Source: Bacillota bacterium (GTDB lineage: Bacteria > Bacillota > UBA4882 > UBA8346). Taken from it: a DNA stretch of 20,411 nt. The stretch covers positions 1 to 20,411 of the forward strand of contig JAEYRN010000005.1 in the NCBI GenBank assembly GCA_023435565.1, given 5' to 3'. This document shows, one piece after another, positions 13,439-20,411 of this stretch (positions are counted from its first letter, which is position 1; every line of letters begins with the position of its first letter). The notes beneath the pieces are model-generated. The model ran no database searches. It was given only the letters and a program-made list of their open reading frames with translations, and was not told where the DNA came from. The translations under genes were made by a program, and so were the position numbers.

Positions 13439-15073
13439 TTAGTTTTTTTCAATGATATGGGCCACTTCCTTTAGAATAACGCCTTCATAAGGCTTAAGAA
13501 TACCGTCGTAGGATTCTCGGTCGTAGTTTGATAAAACCATCTCCCCGCTACCGAAGGCTTTACGGGGGCGGCTGGAAAAATTCAGCAGTACCGTTAGGCT
13601 TTCCCCTTCCCACTGACGTTTATAGATGAAAAGATACTTACTTATAGTTACAGGTGTAAAGGCACCATATTTTAAAAGATTACTACCCGACCGCAAAGCA
13701 ATCATAGTCTTATAAAAACTGCGAATGGAATGGGGATCCTTCATTTGTGAAGCCATATTGATCCGTCTATAGTTTTGGTTAACCCTAAGCCACGGTCTAC
13801 CGGTTGTAAAACCGGCATTTGGTCCATCATCCCACTGCAGCGGTGTACGCGCGTTATCTCTGGAGGTGGGCTTAATTATGCGCCAGCGAAGAGCTGACGG
13901 AATATGAAGGTGTTTTGCCAGACGATATATATTATGAGATTCAACATCCTGGATCTGCTCCATACCGGAAAAATCAAAATTGGTCATTCCGATTTCTTCG
14001 CCTTGAAAAATAAAAGGCGTTCCGCGAAGAGTCAAAAGCAACATGCCTAACATTTTGGCCGACTGAGCCCAGTAGATCCCATCATCTCCAAAACGGGAAA
14101 CGCTGCGGGGTTGATCATGGTTCTCCAGGTAATTTGCGTTCCATAGTAAAGACTGCTGCCATCTAGTGATGGCTGAACCAAAGCGGCCCCCATGAAATTT
14201 TCGCTTAAACCATTTTACCATGACCTGATCGGTCTCCATATGCTCAAAAGTAAAGAGCATATCTAGTTCCTGACGGTCATCACCGCATAACAATCCAGCG
14301 GTTTCGGGAGTGACAAAGACCGTTTCTCCCACTGTAAAGCAATCGTAATGGTCCAATACATCCCGCCTGAGAGTACGCAAGATTTCATGGGTTCCTTCCT
14401 GGGAAAGATAGTATTCAATACCTGTAAGCGCCAGCTTTTTTTTACCATTATGGAGATTTGTTTTATAGATTATATTAATAGCATCGCAGCGAAAACCGGC
14501 GATACCTTTATCCAGCCAGAAGCGGACAATCTCTTTAACCTCTTCCAAAACCCTTGGGTTATGGTAGTTAAGGTCAGGTTGTTTTTTTGCGAACAAATGT
14601 AAATAGTATTCATCGCTCCCGACATCATATTCCCAACAGCCCTCACCAAAAAAACTAGTCCAATTATTCGGGGGCTTTCCGTTTTTGCCGGGCCTCCAGA
14701 TGTAATAATTCCGATAAGGACTGTTTTTGTCACGGCTCTGTTGAAACCAGGGATGTTCATCCGAGGTATGGTTGATTACTAGATCCATAATGATTTTGAT
14801 ATCCCGTTTTTGGGCCTCGCTAATCAGTCGTTCCATATCGGCCATGGTTCCGTAATCCGGATGGATCTCCCGGTAGTCACTGATATCATACCCATTGTCG
14901 GCATTGGGAGAAGGATAGACCGGACTCAGCCAAATAATACCGATACCTAAGTCTTTCAATTCATCCAAATGCCCGATGATCCCGGGGATGTCTCCGATGC
15001 CGTCTCCGTTGGTGTCCTGAAAGCTTCGAGGGTAAATCTGGTAAACCACCCGTTCCTGCCACCATTTTACCAT
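13439..15073 (-). CDS. GH13 alpha-glucosidase (oligo-1,6-glucosidase group)
   Basis: The 544-residue cytoplasmic enzyme starts WWQERVVYQIYPRSFQDTNG with the Ca-site-like DTNGDGIGD at 20-28. It has all four GH13 regions: DLVINHTSDEHPWF (97-110), GFRCDAINII with nucleophile D197, TVGETVFV with acid/base E250, and ENHDQPR with the stabilising D320. Length and C-terminal beta domain fit the MalL/oligo-1,6-glucosidase group, which releases glucose from the non-reducing ends of short alpha-glucosides. The residue after the nucleophile is Ala198; alpha-1,6-specific members usually have Val there and alpha-1,4-active ones Thr or Ala, so linkage preference may be broader or shifted. GGAGAG precedes the ATG. 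It is the first gene of an operon with the GPH symporter. Confidence 0.93.
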   Translation of the reverse strand: MVKWWQERVVYQIYPRSFQDTNGDGIGDIPGIIGHLDELKDLGIGIIWLSPVYPSPNADNGYDISDYREIHPDYGTMADMERLISEAQKRDIKIIMDLVINHTSDEHPWFQQSRDKNSPYRNYYIWRPGKNGKPPNNWTSFFGEGCWEYDVGSDEYYLHLFAKKQPDLNYHNPRVLEEVKEIVRFWLDKGIAGFRCDAINIIYKTNLHNGKKKLALTGIEYYLSQEGTHEILRTLRRDVLDHYDCFTVGETVFVTPETAGLLCGDDRQELDMLFTFEHMETDQVMVKWFKRKFHGGRFGSAITRWQQSLLWNANYLENHDQPRSVSRFGDDGIYWAQSAKMLGMLLLTLRGTPFIFQGEEIGMTNFDFSGMEQIQDVESHNIYRLAKHLHIPSALRWRIIKPTSRDNARTPLQWDDGPNAGFTTGRPWLRVNQNYRRINMASQMKDPHSIRSFYKTMIALRSGSNLLKYGAFTPVTISKYLFIYKRQWEGESLTVLLNFSSRPRKAFGSGEMVLSNYDRESYDGILKPYEGVILKEVAHIIEKN

Positions 15074-15149
15074 AGGATCTCTCCTTATATTTCCATTACT
15101 TTATAGTTTTGAGTTTAATCCATTTTTAACCTTTATTCAAGTTTGAAAA

Positions 15150-15177
15150 GTTATAAGCAATTCATCCCGAAAATCAA
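15150..15177 (-). promoter_or_regulatory. Candidate promoter of the glucosidase-symporter operon
   Basis: On the minus strand TTGATT and TATAAC are 16 bp apart, about 75-100 bp upstream of the glucosidase start. Both hexamers are imperfect and no operator palindrome or cre-like site was found with confidence, so this is only the best candidate in the intergenic region. Confidence 0.3.
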
Positions 15178-15289
15178 TATAAAGGAAAAGAAGGGGATCG
15201 AATTAATTGCCAGAATATTTCGGTATATATGATTTAGGCAGAGTATAGTGCGCTACTCAAATATTAATATTCGAAAAAATGAGGAATAA

Positions 15290-15757
15290 ATGATAGAGTT
15301 AATTTTTATCTTAGGATTCAGCTTACATAATCTTGAAGAAGCACTTTGGCTTCCGAAATGGTCAAAATATGCAACGAAGTATCATAAAGAAGTTTCTGAA
15401 AATGAATTTCGTTTTGCAGTTATGATTATTACTGCCATTGGATATTTACTTACTTTCCTATATATATTATTTGCCACTGTTCCTATATGTAAATATGTTT
15501 TTTTAGGTTTTGTCTTAATGATGGTTCTAAATGTTATATTTCCCCACCTAGCTTCTTCGATTTTACTTAAGAAGTATGCACCGGGAACAATTACCGGTAT
15601 TCTGTTGAATGGGCCAATTGGTATTTATATTTTATCATCCAAAATTACAAATACTAACGATTTGCTATATACTATTTTGTCTTCTATTATTGTCACTACA
15701 TTTTTTTTATTATTAATTAATATGCTTTTTATAATTGGAAGCAAATTGTATGATTAA
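15290..15757 (+). CDS. HXXEE domain membrane protein
   Basis: The 155-residue protein opens with a hydrophobic stretch containing HNLEEALWLPKW; H13, E16 and E17 form the H-x-x-E-E motif that names the family (PF13787). A second conserved His lies in FPHLASSILLKKYAPG near residue 92. About four to five membrane helices are predicted (near 45-63, 68-84, 100-117 and 126-148). The HXXEE family is uncharacterised; its paired His and Glu suggest metal binding or an intramembrane enzyme, which is only a suggestion from the motif. TGAGGA precedes the ATG. A nitroreductase gene starts 31 bp downstream on the same strand, so they are likely co-transcribed. Confidence 0.85.
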   Translation: MIELIFILGFSLHNLEEALWLPKWSKYATKYHKEVSENEFRFAVMIITAIGYLLTFLYILFATVPICKYVFLGFVLMMVLNVIFPHLASSILLKKYAPGTITGILLNGPIGIYILSSKITNTNDLLYTILSSIIVTTFFLLLINMLFIIGSKLYD

Positions 15758-15788
15758 ACGTTAACTGCAAAATCATAAGGAGTTCATT

Positions 15789-16397
15789 ATGCTTACTACA
15801 AAAGAAGCCATTGAAAAAAGGAGAAGTATCCGAAAATTCAAACCGGATCCAATACCCGATGAACATTTAATTGCGTTATTGGATGCGGCACGTTTGGCGC
15901 CTTCGGGATGTAATGCCCAACCGTGGCGTTTTAAAATTGTGAAAGACTCTAAAACTATATTGGAATTAACAAATGCAGCATATGAACAATCTTTCATAGC
16001 TACAGCACCTGTCGTTATCGTCTGTTGTGCAGATATAAGGGGATATTTGGATGGAACAATTTCAGGCTCTCAGGACCTAGGAGATAATGGTGTTCTCAAG
16101 AAAAGAATCGTCTCAATCCTTCATCAAAATGTTGAATCCTTAAGATCTGCAACACGGGATGAAATTGCTCCTCGAATCGCTGCTAATGTTGGAATTGCGA
16201 TTGAACATATTGTATTGAGAGCCTTAGATTTTGGTTTGGGGACTTGTTGGATAAGGCTATTTGAAAGTAATAAGGTTAATCATATTTTTGGATGGGATGA
16301 TAACATATATGTTGTTGCGCTCCTTCCCATTGGATATCCCGCAGAATTTCCCGAAGCTAGAAAACGGTTATCAATACAGGAAATTACCATCGAATAA
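15789..16397 (+). CDS. Nitroreductase family FMN-dependent oxidoreductase
   Basis: The 202-residue protein has the nitroreductase pattern. RRSIRKFKPDPIPDEHL at 11-27 holds the FMN-phosphate-binding Arg residues. LAPSGCNAQPWRF near 36-48 is the second FMN-contact motif. NVGIAIEHIVLRALDFGLGT and CWI are the dimer-interface helix and Gly-rich turn, and LLPIGYP closes the fold. Such flavoproteins use NAD(P)H to reduce nitro compounds, quinones or flavins as homodimers; the physiological substrate here is unknown. AAGGAG lies 6 bases before the ATG. It follows the HXXEE gene by 31 bp and is followed at 19 bp by a small membrane protein gene. Confidence 0.93.
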   Translation: MLTTKEAIEKRRSIRKFKPDPIPDEHLIALLDAARLAPSGCNAQPWRFKIVKDSKTILELTNAAYEQSFIATAPVVIVCCADIRGYLDGTISGSQDLGDNGVLKKRIVSILHQNVESLRSATRDEIAPRIAANVGIAIEHIVLRALDFGLGTCWIRLFESNKVNHIFGWDDNIYVVALLPIGYPAEFPEARKRLSIQEITIE

Positions 16398-16416
16398 ACT
16401 GTATATGGAGTATGTT

Positions 16417-16722
16417 ATGATTGGTTTTTTGAATCTTGGGAGTTTCGTGCTTGGCCTAATTGCTTGGATACTTCCAGTTGTTAATCTCATGCGATATAAA
16501 AAGGATAACCATAGGAATTGGGCCACTCTTTCCGTTATGAGCGTTAGCGCTTGTGCTATTTTACTATATTTTCAAATCTGCTATGACTATCATCTGGTTA
16601 AAATTGCGGATTGGTCTGCTCTTATGGACACAATGGGTGCTCAGACGTTCGTATCGACAATTCTTCTCAGTGTTACCATTATATTAAATGCAATAACTTT
16701 GATTGTATATCGTGACAGGTGA
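16417..16722 (+). CDS. Small membrane protein with three hydrophobic segments
   Basis: From the ATG at 16417 (GGAG 6 bases upstream) the 101-residue product has hydrophobic segments near 2-20 (IGFLNLGSFVLGLIAWILPV), 34-53 (WATLSVMSVSACAILLYFQI) and 77-97 (TFVSTILLSVTIILNAITLI). A short basic loop NLMRYKKDNHRNW joins the first two. A longer open frame from 16261 overlaps the nitroreductase gene and is not the likely start. I recall similar short proteins in Clostridia, sometimes annotated after cytochrome oxidase subunit 4 without clear support. Function is unknown. Co-transcription with the nitroreductase is likely. Confidence 0.75.
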   Translation: MIGFLNLGSFVLGLIAWILPVVNLMRYKKDNHRNWATLSVMSVSACAILLYFQICYDYHLVKIADWSALMDTMGAQTFVSTILLSVTIILNAITLIVYRDR

Positions 16723-16788
16723 CCAAAGTAACAACGGCAACTAACAAAGCCTGTTTTAACATAACTGTCTCCAAATGGTCACATTTTT
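16719..16788 (+). terminator. Possible weak terminator after the nitroreductase cluster
   Basis: GTGACCA at 16719-16725 pairs perfectly with TGGTCAC at 16776-16782, followed by ATTTTTT. The 50-base loop makes it weak as a simple hairpin, though internal pairing could help. Confidence 0.25.
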
Positions 16789-16824
16789 TAACCTGGCATT
16801 CATCTTATTTTTTCAATCATACCT

Positions 16825-16830
16825 TATAAT
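16825..16830 (+). promoter_or_regulatory. Candidate -10 box for the 28-residue mini-gene
   Basis: A perfect TATAAT lies 27 bp upstream of the ATG of the mini-gene at 16857. No good TTGACA stands 16-18 bp upstream, so the promoter would rely on the -10 box or an activator. Confidence 0.35.
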
Positions 16831-16856
16831 ATGATTAAAGAAGGAGGTGAACAACA

Positions 16857-16943
16857 ATGCAAAATTTAGAACTTTTTGCAATGTATTTCGTGAAGAACTT
16901 AGTAAACCAGGAGAACCAAAAAAACCGTGAAGCTAAAAGATAA
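16857..16943 (+). CDS. Mini-gene encoding a 28-residue peptide
   Basis: AAGAAGGAGGTGAACAACA precedes an ATG, giving a near-perfect Shine-Dalgarno sequence at good spacing. The peptide reads MQNLELFAMYFVKNLVNQEN then QKNREAKR: a hydrophobic first half and a polar, basic tail. The last codons and the stop form the left arm of a strong intrinsic terminator (16922-16961), so transcription ends right after the peptide. It has its own -10-like box and so is a stand-alone, highly translatable short transcript. It could be a functional microprotein, a signalling-peptide precursor (though without an obvious export signal), or a toxin-like short peptide. I do not recognise a family. Confidence 0.6.
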   Translation: MQNLELFAMYFVKNLVNQENQKNREAKR

Positions 16944-16961
16944 ACTTCATGGTTTTTTTTT
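16922..16961 (+). terminator. Intrinsic terminator overlapping the mini-gene's 3' end
   Basis: AACCGTGAAG at 16923-16932 pairs with CTTCATGGTT at 16945-16954 (ten pairs, one G-U), followed by an uninterrupted T run to 16961. This is a canonical rho-independent terminator for plus-strand transcription. Its left arm is the coding sequence for the last residues of the 28-residue peptide. Confidence 0.9.
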
Positions 16962-16989
16962 GCCCAAAAGCCGCTCTTACCAAAAATTC

Positions 16990-17163
16990 GTTCCCAGTTC
17001 ACAGTTCACAACTGAGGGTTGATCAGTGTTGCTAGTTACCAGTTAAAATCATAGATCAAATCATTTATGGAATAATGGACTTGAAAACATAGACGAAATT
17101 CAAAAATATCCCCCGGGGTGAAGTTTCTGGGAACTGGAAAACAGGGAACGGATAATGAAAACT
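16990..17163. repeat. Inverted pair of GTTCCCA/GTTCACA heptad repeats around a 110-bp spacer
   Basis: GTTCCCAGTTCACAGTTCAC at 16990-17009 is built from 7-bp units. The reverse complement of the units appears at 17127-17163 (CTGGGAACTGGAAAACAGGG onwards). A shorter GTTACCAGTTA lies at 17035-17045. The same words occur at 11937-11976. The spacer contains no supported gene. These are dispersed intergenic low-complexity repeats; function is unknown. Confidence 0.5.
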
Positions 17164-17167
17164 AAAC

Positions 17168-18787
17168 TTACTCATCCAGATCATAATTATTCAAATTTGA
17201 TCTTTGTTTAAGGTCAATTATTATTTCCCCGTTTTGGTCGAATTTTAGATACAAAGAATTATATTTTTCCCCGTTAATAAAGACATCCTGGGCAGGAATA
17301 CCTCCTCTAAATTTTCCCGACTTATAAAAATAGAGATTGTCCGGTTTAAATTTAATGCCGTAAAATTCAACTTCTGCTTGAGCTAGGCAAGTCTTTTTAA
17401 TTTGCCCTGACTCAAAAAACCAGATATAGGAACGGCATTCATATCCATTGATAGTGGTTGGCTTAGCTAATATTCCAAACTCAACTCTTCCCGATTCAAA
17501 AAGAATAATGTTAGTATTGGCTAAATATTTAATTCCTTGAATAATGCCATCTTTCATAAGTGTACCATTTTTTATTTTTCCCGATTCATAAAACATTGTC
17601 GCTCCAGATAACTTACAATTATCAATAATAATTGGTTTTGCAATATTTCCTTCTTTTACTTTACCAGACTCATAAAACCGAATTAAGCCATAGTATTCTA
17701 CCCCGTCAACAACAGTATTCTCAGCTAAAAAACCTTGCATTACCTTACCGGAACTGTAATAACGGACACCTTCGATTGGCGCAAACAACATCCCTTGAAT
17801 CATTGTAATACCAGCCAAAATTTCCTCGGTAATTTCTCCTGTTTTAGAAAACTTAATCTCAGAGCCTTTATGATACAAAATCTTTCCGATAATTGTATTT
17901 TCAGCGATATTAACTTTTCTAACTTTTCCTGTATTATGAAAAGAAATTAAATACCCCGATAGGTATTCCATTCCGTTTATCACCATATTTTCAGATAATA
18001 CTCCGGATTCAACCTTTCCCGATTTGAAAAAAATAATTTTTTTACCGGAGGCATATCTAATACCATCAATAACTATATCTTCAGCTAATAATCCATTCTG
18101 GACTTTCCCGTTATAATGAAAGGAAATTTCGTTTTCCCCAGCAAATTTTATTCCATCAATAATAGCATCCTCGGCCAAGTATCCTTTATTAAGTTTTCCC
18201 GGTTCAAAAAATTCCATTTCTGTTTTAGCTTTAAATATAGCCGTTCCCAAGTTAGTATCTTTAGCTAAAACTCCCCGATTTACTTTCCCAGTGATGAATA
18301 ACAATATCGGTTCCGATTTGGAATACTCAATTCCATCGATGATGGTGTTTTGAGCCAAAGTACCTTCTTTTACGGTTCCAGGTTTATAAAATGGTAATTC
18401 TTCAAAATAGGTATCACATTCTACCATTTCTTTGGGATCATAAAAGGAGATATATTCTTCCGCCATATATTTAATGCCGTTAATAACGGTGTCCTTTGAC
18501 AAACTTCCTTCCCTTATCCCACCGGATTTATAAAAGCCAAGCATTGATTCGGCCTGAAATGATAGCTTCGAATCCCCTAAAACCACAGTTGCATCCTTAG
18601 CTAAGTAGCCGGTATTAACTTGGTCTGAATCAGGATAAAAGTCCAATGAATCTTCGTAAAAGACATAATTCACTTTGTTCATTGTGATAGTTGCTTTTTT
18701 CTCTTCACCAGCATAAACGTTTATAGTACTTATATAGAAGATAAATGTAACTAATGAAATTAAAACAGCCAAATTAATCTTTTTCAT
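17168..18787 (-). CDS. Secreted tandem-repeat protein, about 16 repeats of 28-31 residues (MORN/YwqK-like)
   Basis: The 539-residue precursor starts with a signal peptide (KKINLAVLISLVTFIFYIST then INVYA, cleavage after VYA near residue 26). The rest is a tandem array with the consensus F(Y/F).SGK(V/I)..G.LAE(D/N)..I(D/I)GI.Y......I. Examples are FHYNGKVQNGLLAEDIVIDG, FYESGKVKEGNIAKPIIID and FFKSGKVESGVLSENMVING. I count about 16 units. The aromatic-..SGK..xG core resembles MORN-like and YwqK-type repeats that stack into an extended beta sheet. It is expected outside the cytoplasmic membrane. AGGAGG lies 7 bases before the ATG. The TPR-like gene ends 76 bp upstream on the same strand, so they may be co-transcribed. 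Function is unknown. Confidence 0.85.
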   Translation of the reverse strand: MKKINLAVLISLVTFIFYISTINVYAGEEKKATITMNKVNYVFYEDSLDFYPDSDQVNTGYLAKDATVVLGDSKLSFQAESMLGFYKSGGIREGSLSKDTVINGIKYMAEEYISFYDPKEMVECDTYFEELPFYKPGTVKEGTLAQNTIIDGIEYSKSEPILLFITGKVNRGVLAKDTNLGTAIFKAKTEMEFFEPGKLNKGYLAEDAIIDGIKFAGENEISFHYNGKVQNGLLAEDIVIDGIRYASGKKIIFFKSGKVESGVLSENMVINGMEYLSGYLISFHNTGKVRKVNIAENTIIGKILYHKGSEIKFSKTGEITEEILAGITMIQGMLFAPIEGVRYYSSGKVMQGFLAENTVVDGVEYYGLIRFYESGKVKEGNIAKPIIIDNCKLSGATMFYESGKIKNGTLMKDGIIQGIKYLANTNIILFESGRVEFGILAKPTTINGYECRSYIWFFESGQIKKTCLAQAEVEFYGIKFKPDNLYFYKSGKFRGGIPAQDVFINGEKYNSLYLKFDQNGEIIIDLKQRSNLNNYDLDE

Positions 18788-18863
18788 AAACTATCCTCCT
18801 CACAAAGGTTCAATTCAAGGATAAAAATTTAGGCTGGATTGATTTATCGGTTAAAACCGATAT

Positions 18864-20243
18864 TTATAACGTTAAACTTGAAACCCTATTAATAAAATCT
18901 TCCCTATTTTCATCGATTATCTTATTAAGCTTGCTATACAAAAGAATTGCCTTTACTGAAACACTAACTTTAACATCATAATTACTAATTTTTTGATCAA
19001 TGATTTGCAGTGCTTGATCATATTCTTGGAGCTCAATATATTTCAGCGCTATTTTGGAATAATCATCATTTTTTAGACTAATTAAGTATTTCCAATCTCT
19101 ATTTGGAATTGAATCAAGAATGTCGACAGCCTCCGAAAGAACCTTCATTGCTTCTTCTTTGTTTGTAACAATTAATTCTTCAATAATATCACCAATAGCC
19201 CAGGCTTTCATTTGATCGCATACATCCGTTTGAAAATCCCTTAATGCATTTAATGCTGATTTCGGTTGTTTATTTCGGTTATAATTTAGAGCTACCGTCA
19301 GTAAAGCATCGTTATAAAATTGAGGATCGTGTCCAATACATTTTGCACGTTGTAAACTAATATCTAATAAGCCGCACTCGCCGTATGCTCCTACTATAGA
19401 TTGAAACAATTCTATTTGATCTAATCCTTCTTCAGACTTTACATTTATATCCCATGCTTGATCAAGTAAAGAAGCTGCTTGCTTTAGATGCTTAATTTTC
19501 CCATACTGGACAGCAATGTTCATCAAACCTTTGGCTTTACTTATTGGCCAATCGATAGATAATGCTAATGCTTTACCTCTCTCAAATTGTTTAACCTCAG
19601 TATAACGTCCTGCAATTTCCGCGAGTAAGTCATCTCGTTCATAGTTATTATTTATTTTCCGAGCTATTTCCAATGATTCATTTAATAGACTACTGGTGAT
19701 TTTATTACCTTCGTCTTTGATCTGATAATATTTAACCGCTAACTCGGCCAAACCTGAGCATTTAATTTGATTATTTTTAAAAGACTTAATTAACTGGATG
19801 TAAGTATTAATATTCATTAGACTAACATCTTTTAAATAAATGCTAACTAGTGTTTCCTCCTTGAAATCTTGGTGCTTTATTAATTCAACAGCTTTTTTTG
19901 CAACCGTAATATCATTTTTCGCTAGATAGATATCGACAATTTCACAAACAGCTTGATCAAACATATATCCTTCAGTCATTTTTATAGTTTTAATACAGCG
20001 TTCATATTCTCCAAAATCAATAAAAACTAATGCAAAATCTACTAATGCTCTATCCCTATAAATATATTGATCACACGCGCCTTGAATATTTTTAGTCTCT
20101 ATAATTGCGTTATCAAGAACTTCAATTGCCTTAGCCTTATTTTCCATCTTGAAATACAAAAACGCAATATCTCTTAGTTTATATGCTTTTTCATCACTTT
20201 CATCATAACTGTTACCCTCATAATCAGGGTTGAGCCCATTGTA
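18864..20243 (-). CDS. TPR-like helical repeat protein, 5'-truncated
   Basis: The frame encodes antiparallel helix pairs of about 34 residues throughout, as in tetratricopeptide repeats: ENKAKAIEVLDNAI, GEYERCIKTIKMTEGYMFDQ, KHLKQAASLLDQAWDI, RNKQPKSALNALRDF and ELQEYDQALQIIDQKI. Such proteins are protein-interaction scaffolds in the cytoplasm. The open frame extends to 20243, upstream of the only usable starts (TTG at 20159, ATG a few codons later), and that stretch (LNPDYEGNSYDESDEKAYKL) reads as protein. No start or ribosome site is present and a stop at 20244 adjoins the insertion sequence end, so the 5' end of the gene was probably lost to the insertion. It may be expressed only as a shortened protein, if at all. 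Confidence 0.75.
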   Translation of the reverse strand, partial: YNGLNPDYEGNSYDESDEKAYKLRDIAFLYFKMENKAKAIEVLDNAIIETKNIQGACDQYIYRDRALVDFALVFIDFGEYERCIKTIKMTEGYMFDQAVCEIVDIYLAKNDITVAKKAVELIKHQDFKEETLVSIYLKDVSLMNINTYIQLIKSFKNNQIKCSGLAELAVKYYQIKDEGNKITSSLLNESLEIARKINNNYERDDLLAEIAGRYTEVKQFERGKALALSIDWPISKAKGLMNIAVQYGKIKHLKQAASLLDQAWDINVKSEEGLDQIELFQSIVGAYGECGLLDISLQRAKCIGHDPQFYNDALLTVALNYNRNKQPKSALNALRDFQTDVCDQMKAWAIGDIIEELIVTNKEEAMKVLSEAVDILDSIPNRDWKYLISLKNDDYSKIALKYIELQEYDQALQIIDQKISNYDVKVSVSVKAILLYSKLNKIIDENREDFINRVSSLTL

Positions 20244-20291
20244 TTAACTTTCATAAGTAATTGAGTCAAGATTTTATCCGCGTTATTGTGT

Positions 20292-20338
20292 TTATTCTGT
20301 GATAATGTCACCTTAAATTTATTCAGTGAAAATGTCAC
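20292..20338 (+). repeat. Tandem subterminal repeats of the right-hand insertion sequence
   Basis: Two copies of a 20-bp unit match at 18 of 20 positions with a 27-bp period. They contain the (C/T)(A/T)GTGA.AATGTCAC core. This is the expected form of multiple transposase-binding sites at the end of IS21- or IS1202-like elements. Confidence 0.75.
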
Positions 20339-20367
20339 TGGTGTAAAATGGAAGGATGATATTATCA

Positions 20368-20411
20368 ATGAGTCAGAAACAAAGAACACGATTGCATGTT
20401 GCTCATTGTTT
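20368..20411 (+). CDS. Probable transposase, first 14 codons (partial)
   Basis: An ATG at 20368, with GGAAGGA about 11 bases upstream, opens a frame reading MSQKQRTRLHVAHC to the window edge. The MS.K.R.R..V opening is like the start of IS1202/ISNCY-type transposases (a short lead-in to a helix-turn-helix). Fourteen residues cannot decide the family, and the identification relies mainly on the subterminal repeats just upstream. Confidence 0.45.
   Translation, partial: MSQKQRTRLHVAHC

Larger units (their letters stand above)
20250..20411 (+). mobile_element. Insertion sequence terminus and start (element continues to the right)
   Basis: Two 20-bp direct repeats with two mismatches, TTATTCTGTGATAATGTCAC at 20292-20311 and TTATTCAGTGAAAATGTCAC at 20319-20338, are spaced 27 bp and lie just before a transposase-like start. 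The arrangement mirrors the repeats at 51-90. The exact outer boundary, between about 20245 and 20290, cannot be fixed without the other end. Confidence 0.55.

Noticed and set aside
14470..14760. A 96-codon frame inside the glucosidase gene
   Set aside because: It is a shadow on the same strand in another frame of a clear GH13 gene.
16261..16416. Longer 5' extension of the small membrane protein after the nitroreductase
   Set aside because: It overlaps the nitroreductase coding region and lacks a ribosome site, while the ATG at 16417 has GGAG at proper spacing.

Overview
The window looks like a low-to-medium GC Gram-positive (Bacillota, Clostridia-like) chromosome. Start codons are preceded by strong GGAGG-type ribosome sites, a ComJ/NucA pair of Bacillus/Clostridia type is present, and a GH13 glucosidase sits in an operon with a GPH sugar symporter. 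The species cannot be fixed from the sequence.

Positions 1 to about 11,550 form an accessory island read almost entirely on the minus strand. It is a run of small orphan immunity-type genes: Imm11-like (DUF1629) proteins, SMI1/KNR4 (SUKH) proteins, a ComJ-type nuclease inhibitor, a DUF7003-like protein, a split lipocalin-like protein, and several small membrane or secreted proteins I cannot name. Between them lie gene scraps: the last 56 codons of a NucA/NucB nuclease directly upstream of comJ, a ComJ tail joined to an ABC-ATPase 3' end, a possible toxin tail, a shredded Imm11 copy and a frameshifted SUKH gene. No intact toxin is present. I read this as a polyimmunity region, or graveyard of displaced toxin/immunity cassettes, built by recombination.

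Positions 11,560 to 12,040 hold a 3' fragment of an isoprenylcysteine methyltransferase-like gene and intergenic repeats. Positions 12,042 to 15,073 are an apparently intact two-gene minus-strand operon: an alpha-glucosidase (GH13) followed by a GPH-family symporter, for uptake and hydrolysis of an alpha-glucoside. Positions 15,290 to 16,722 are a plus-strand cluster: HXXEE membrane protein, nitroreductase, small membrane protein. Next comes a 28-codon mini-gene with a perfect Shine-Dalgarno sequence and an overlapping intrinsic terminator.

Positions 17,168 to 20,243 hold a minus-strand pair: a TPR-like helical repeat protein without a start codon, and a secreted protein of about 16 imperfect repeats of 28-31 residues. 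Both ends of the window carry iterated direct repeats with a 26-27 bp period that look like insertion sequence termini. The gene next to each one is truncated (the Imm11 gene at its 3' end, the TPR gene at its 5' end). The right terminus leads into the first codons of a probable transposase.
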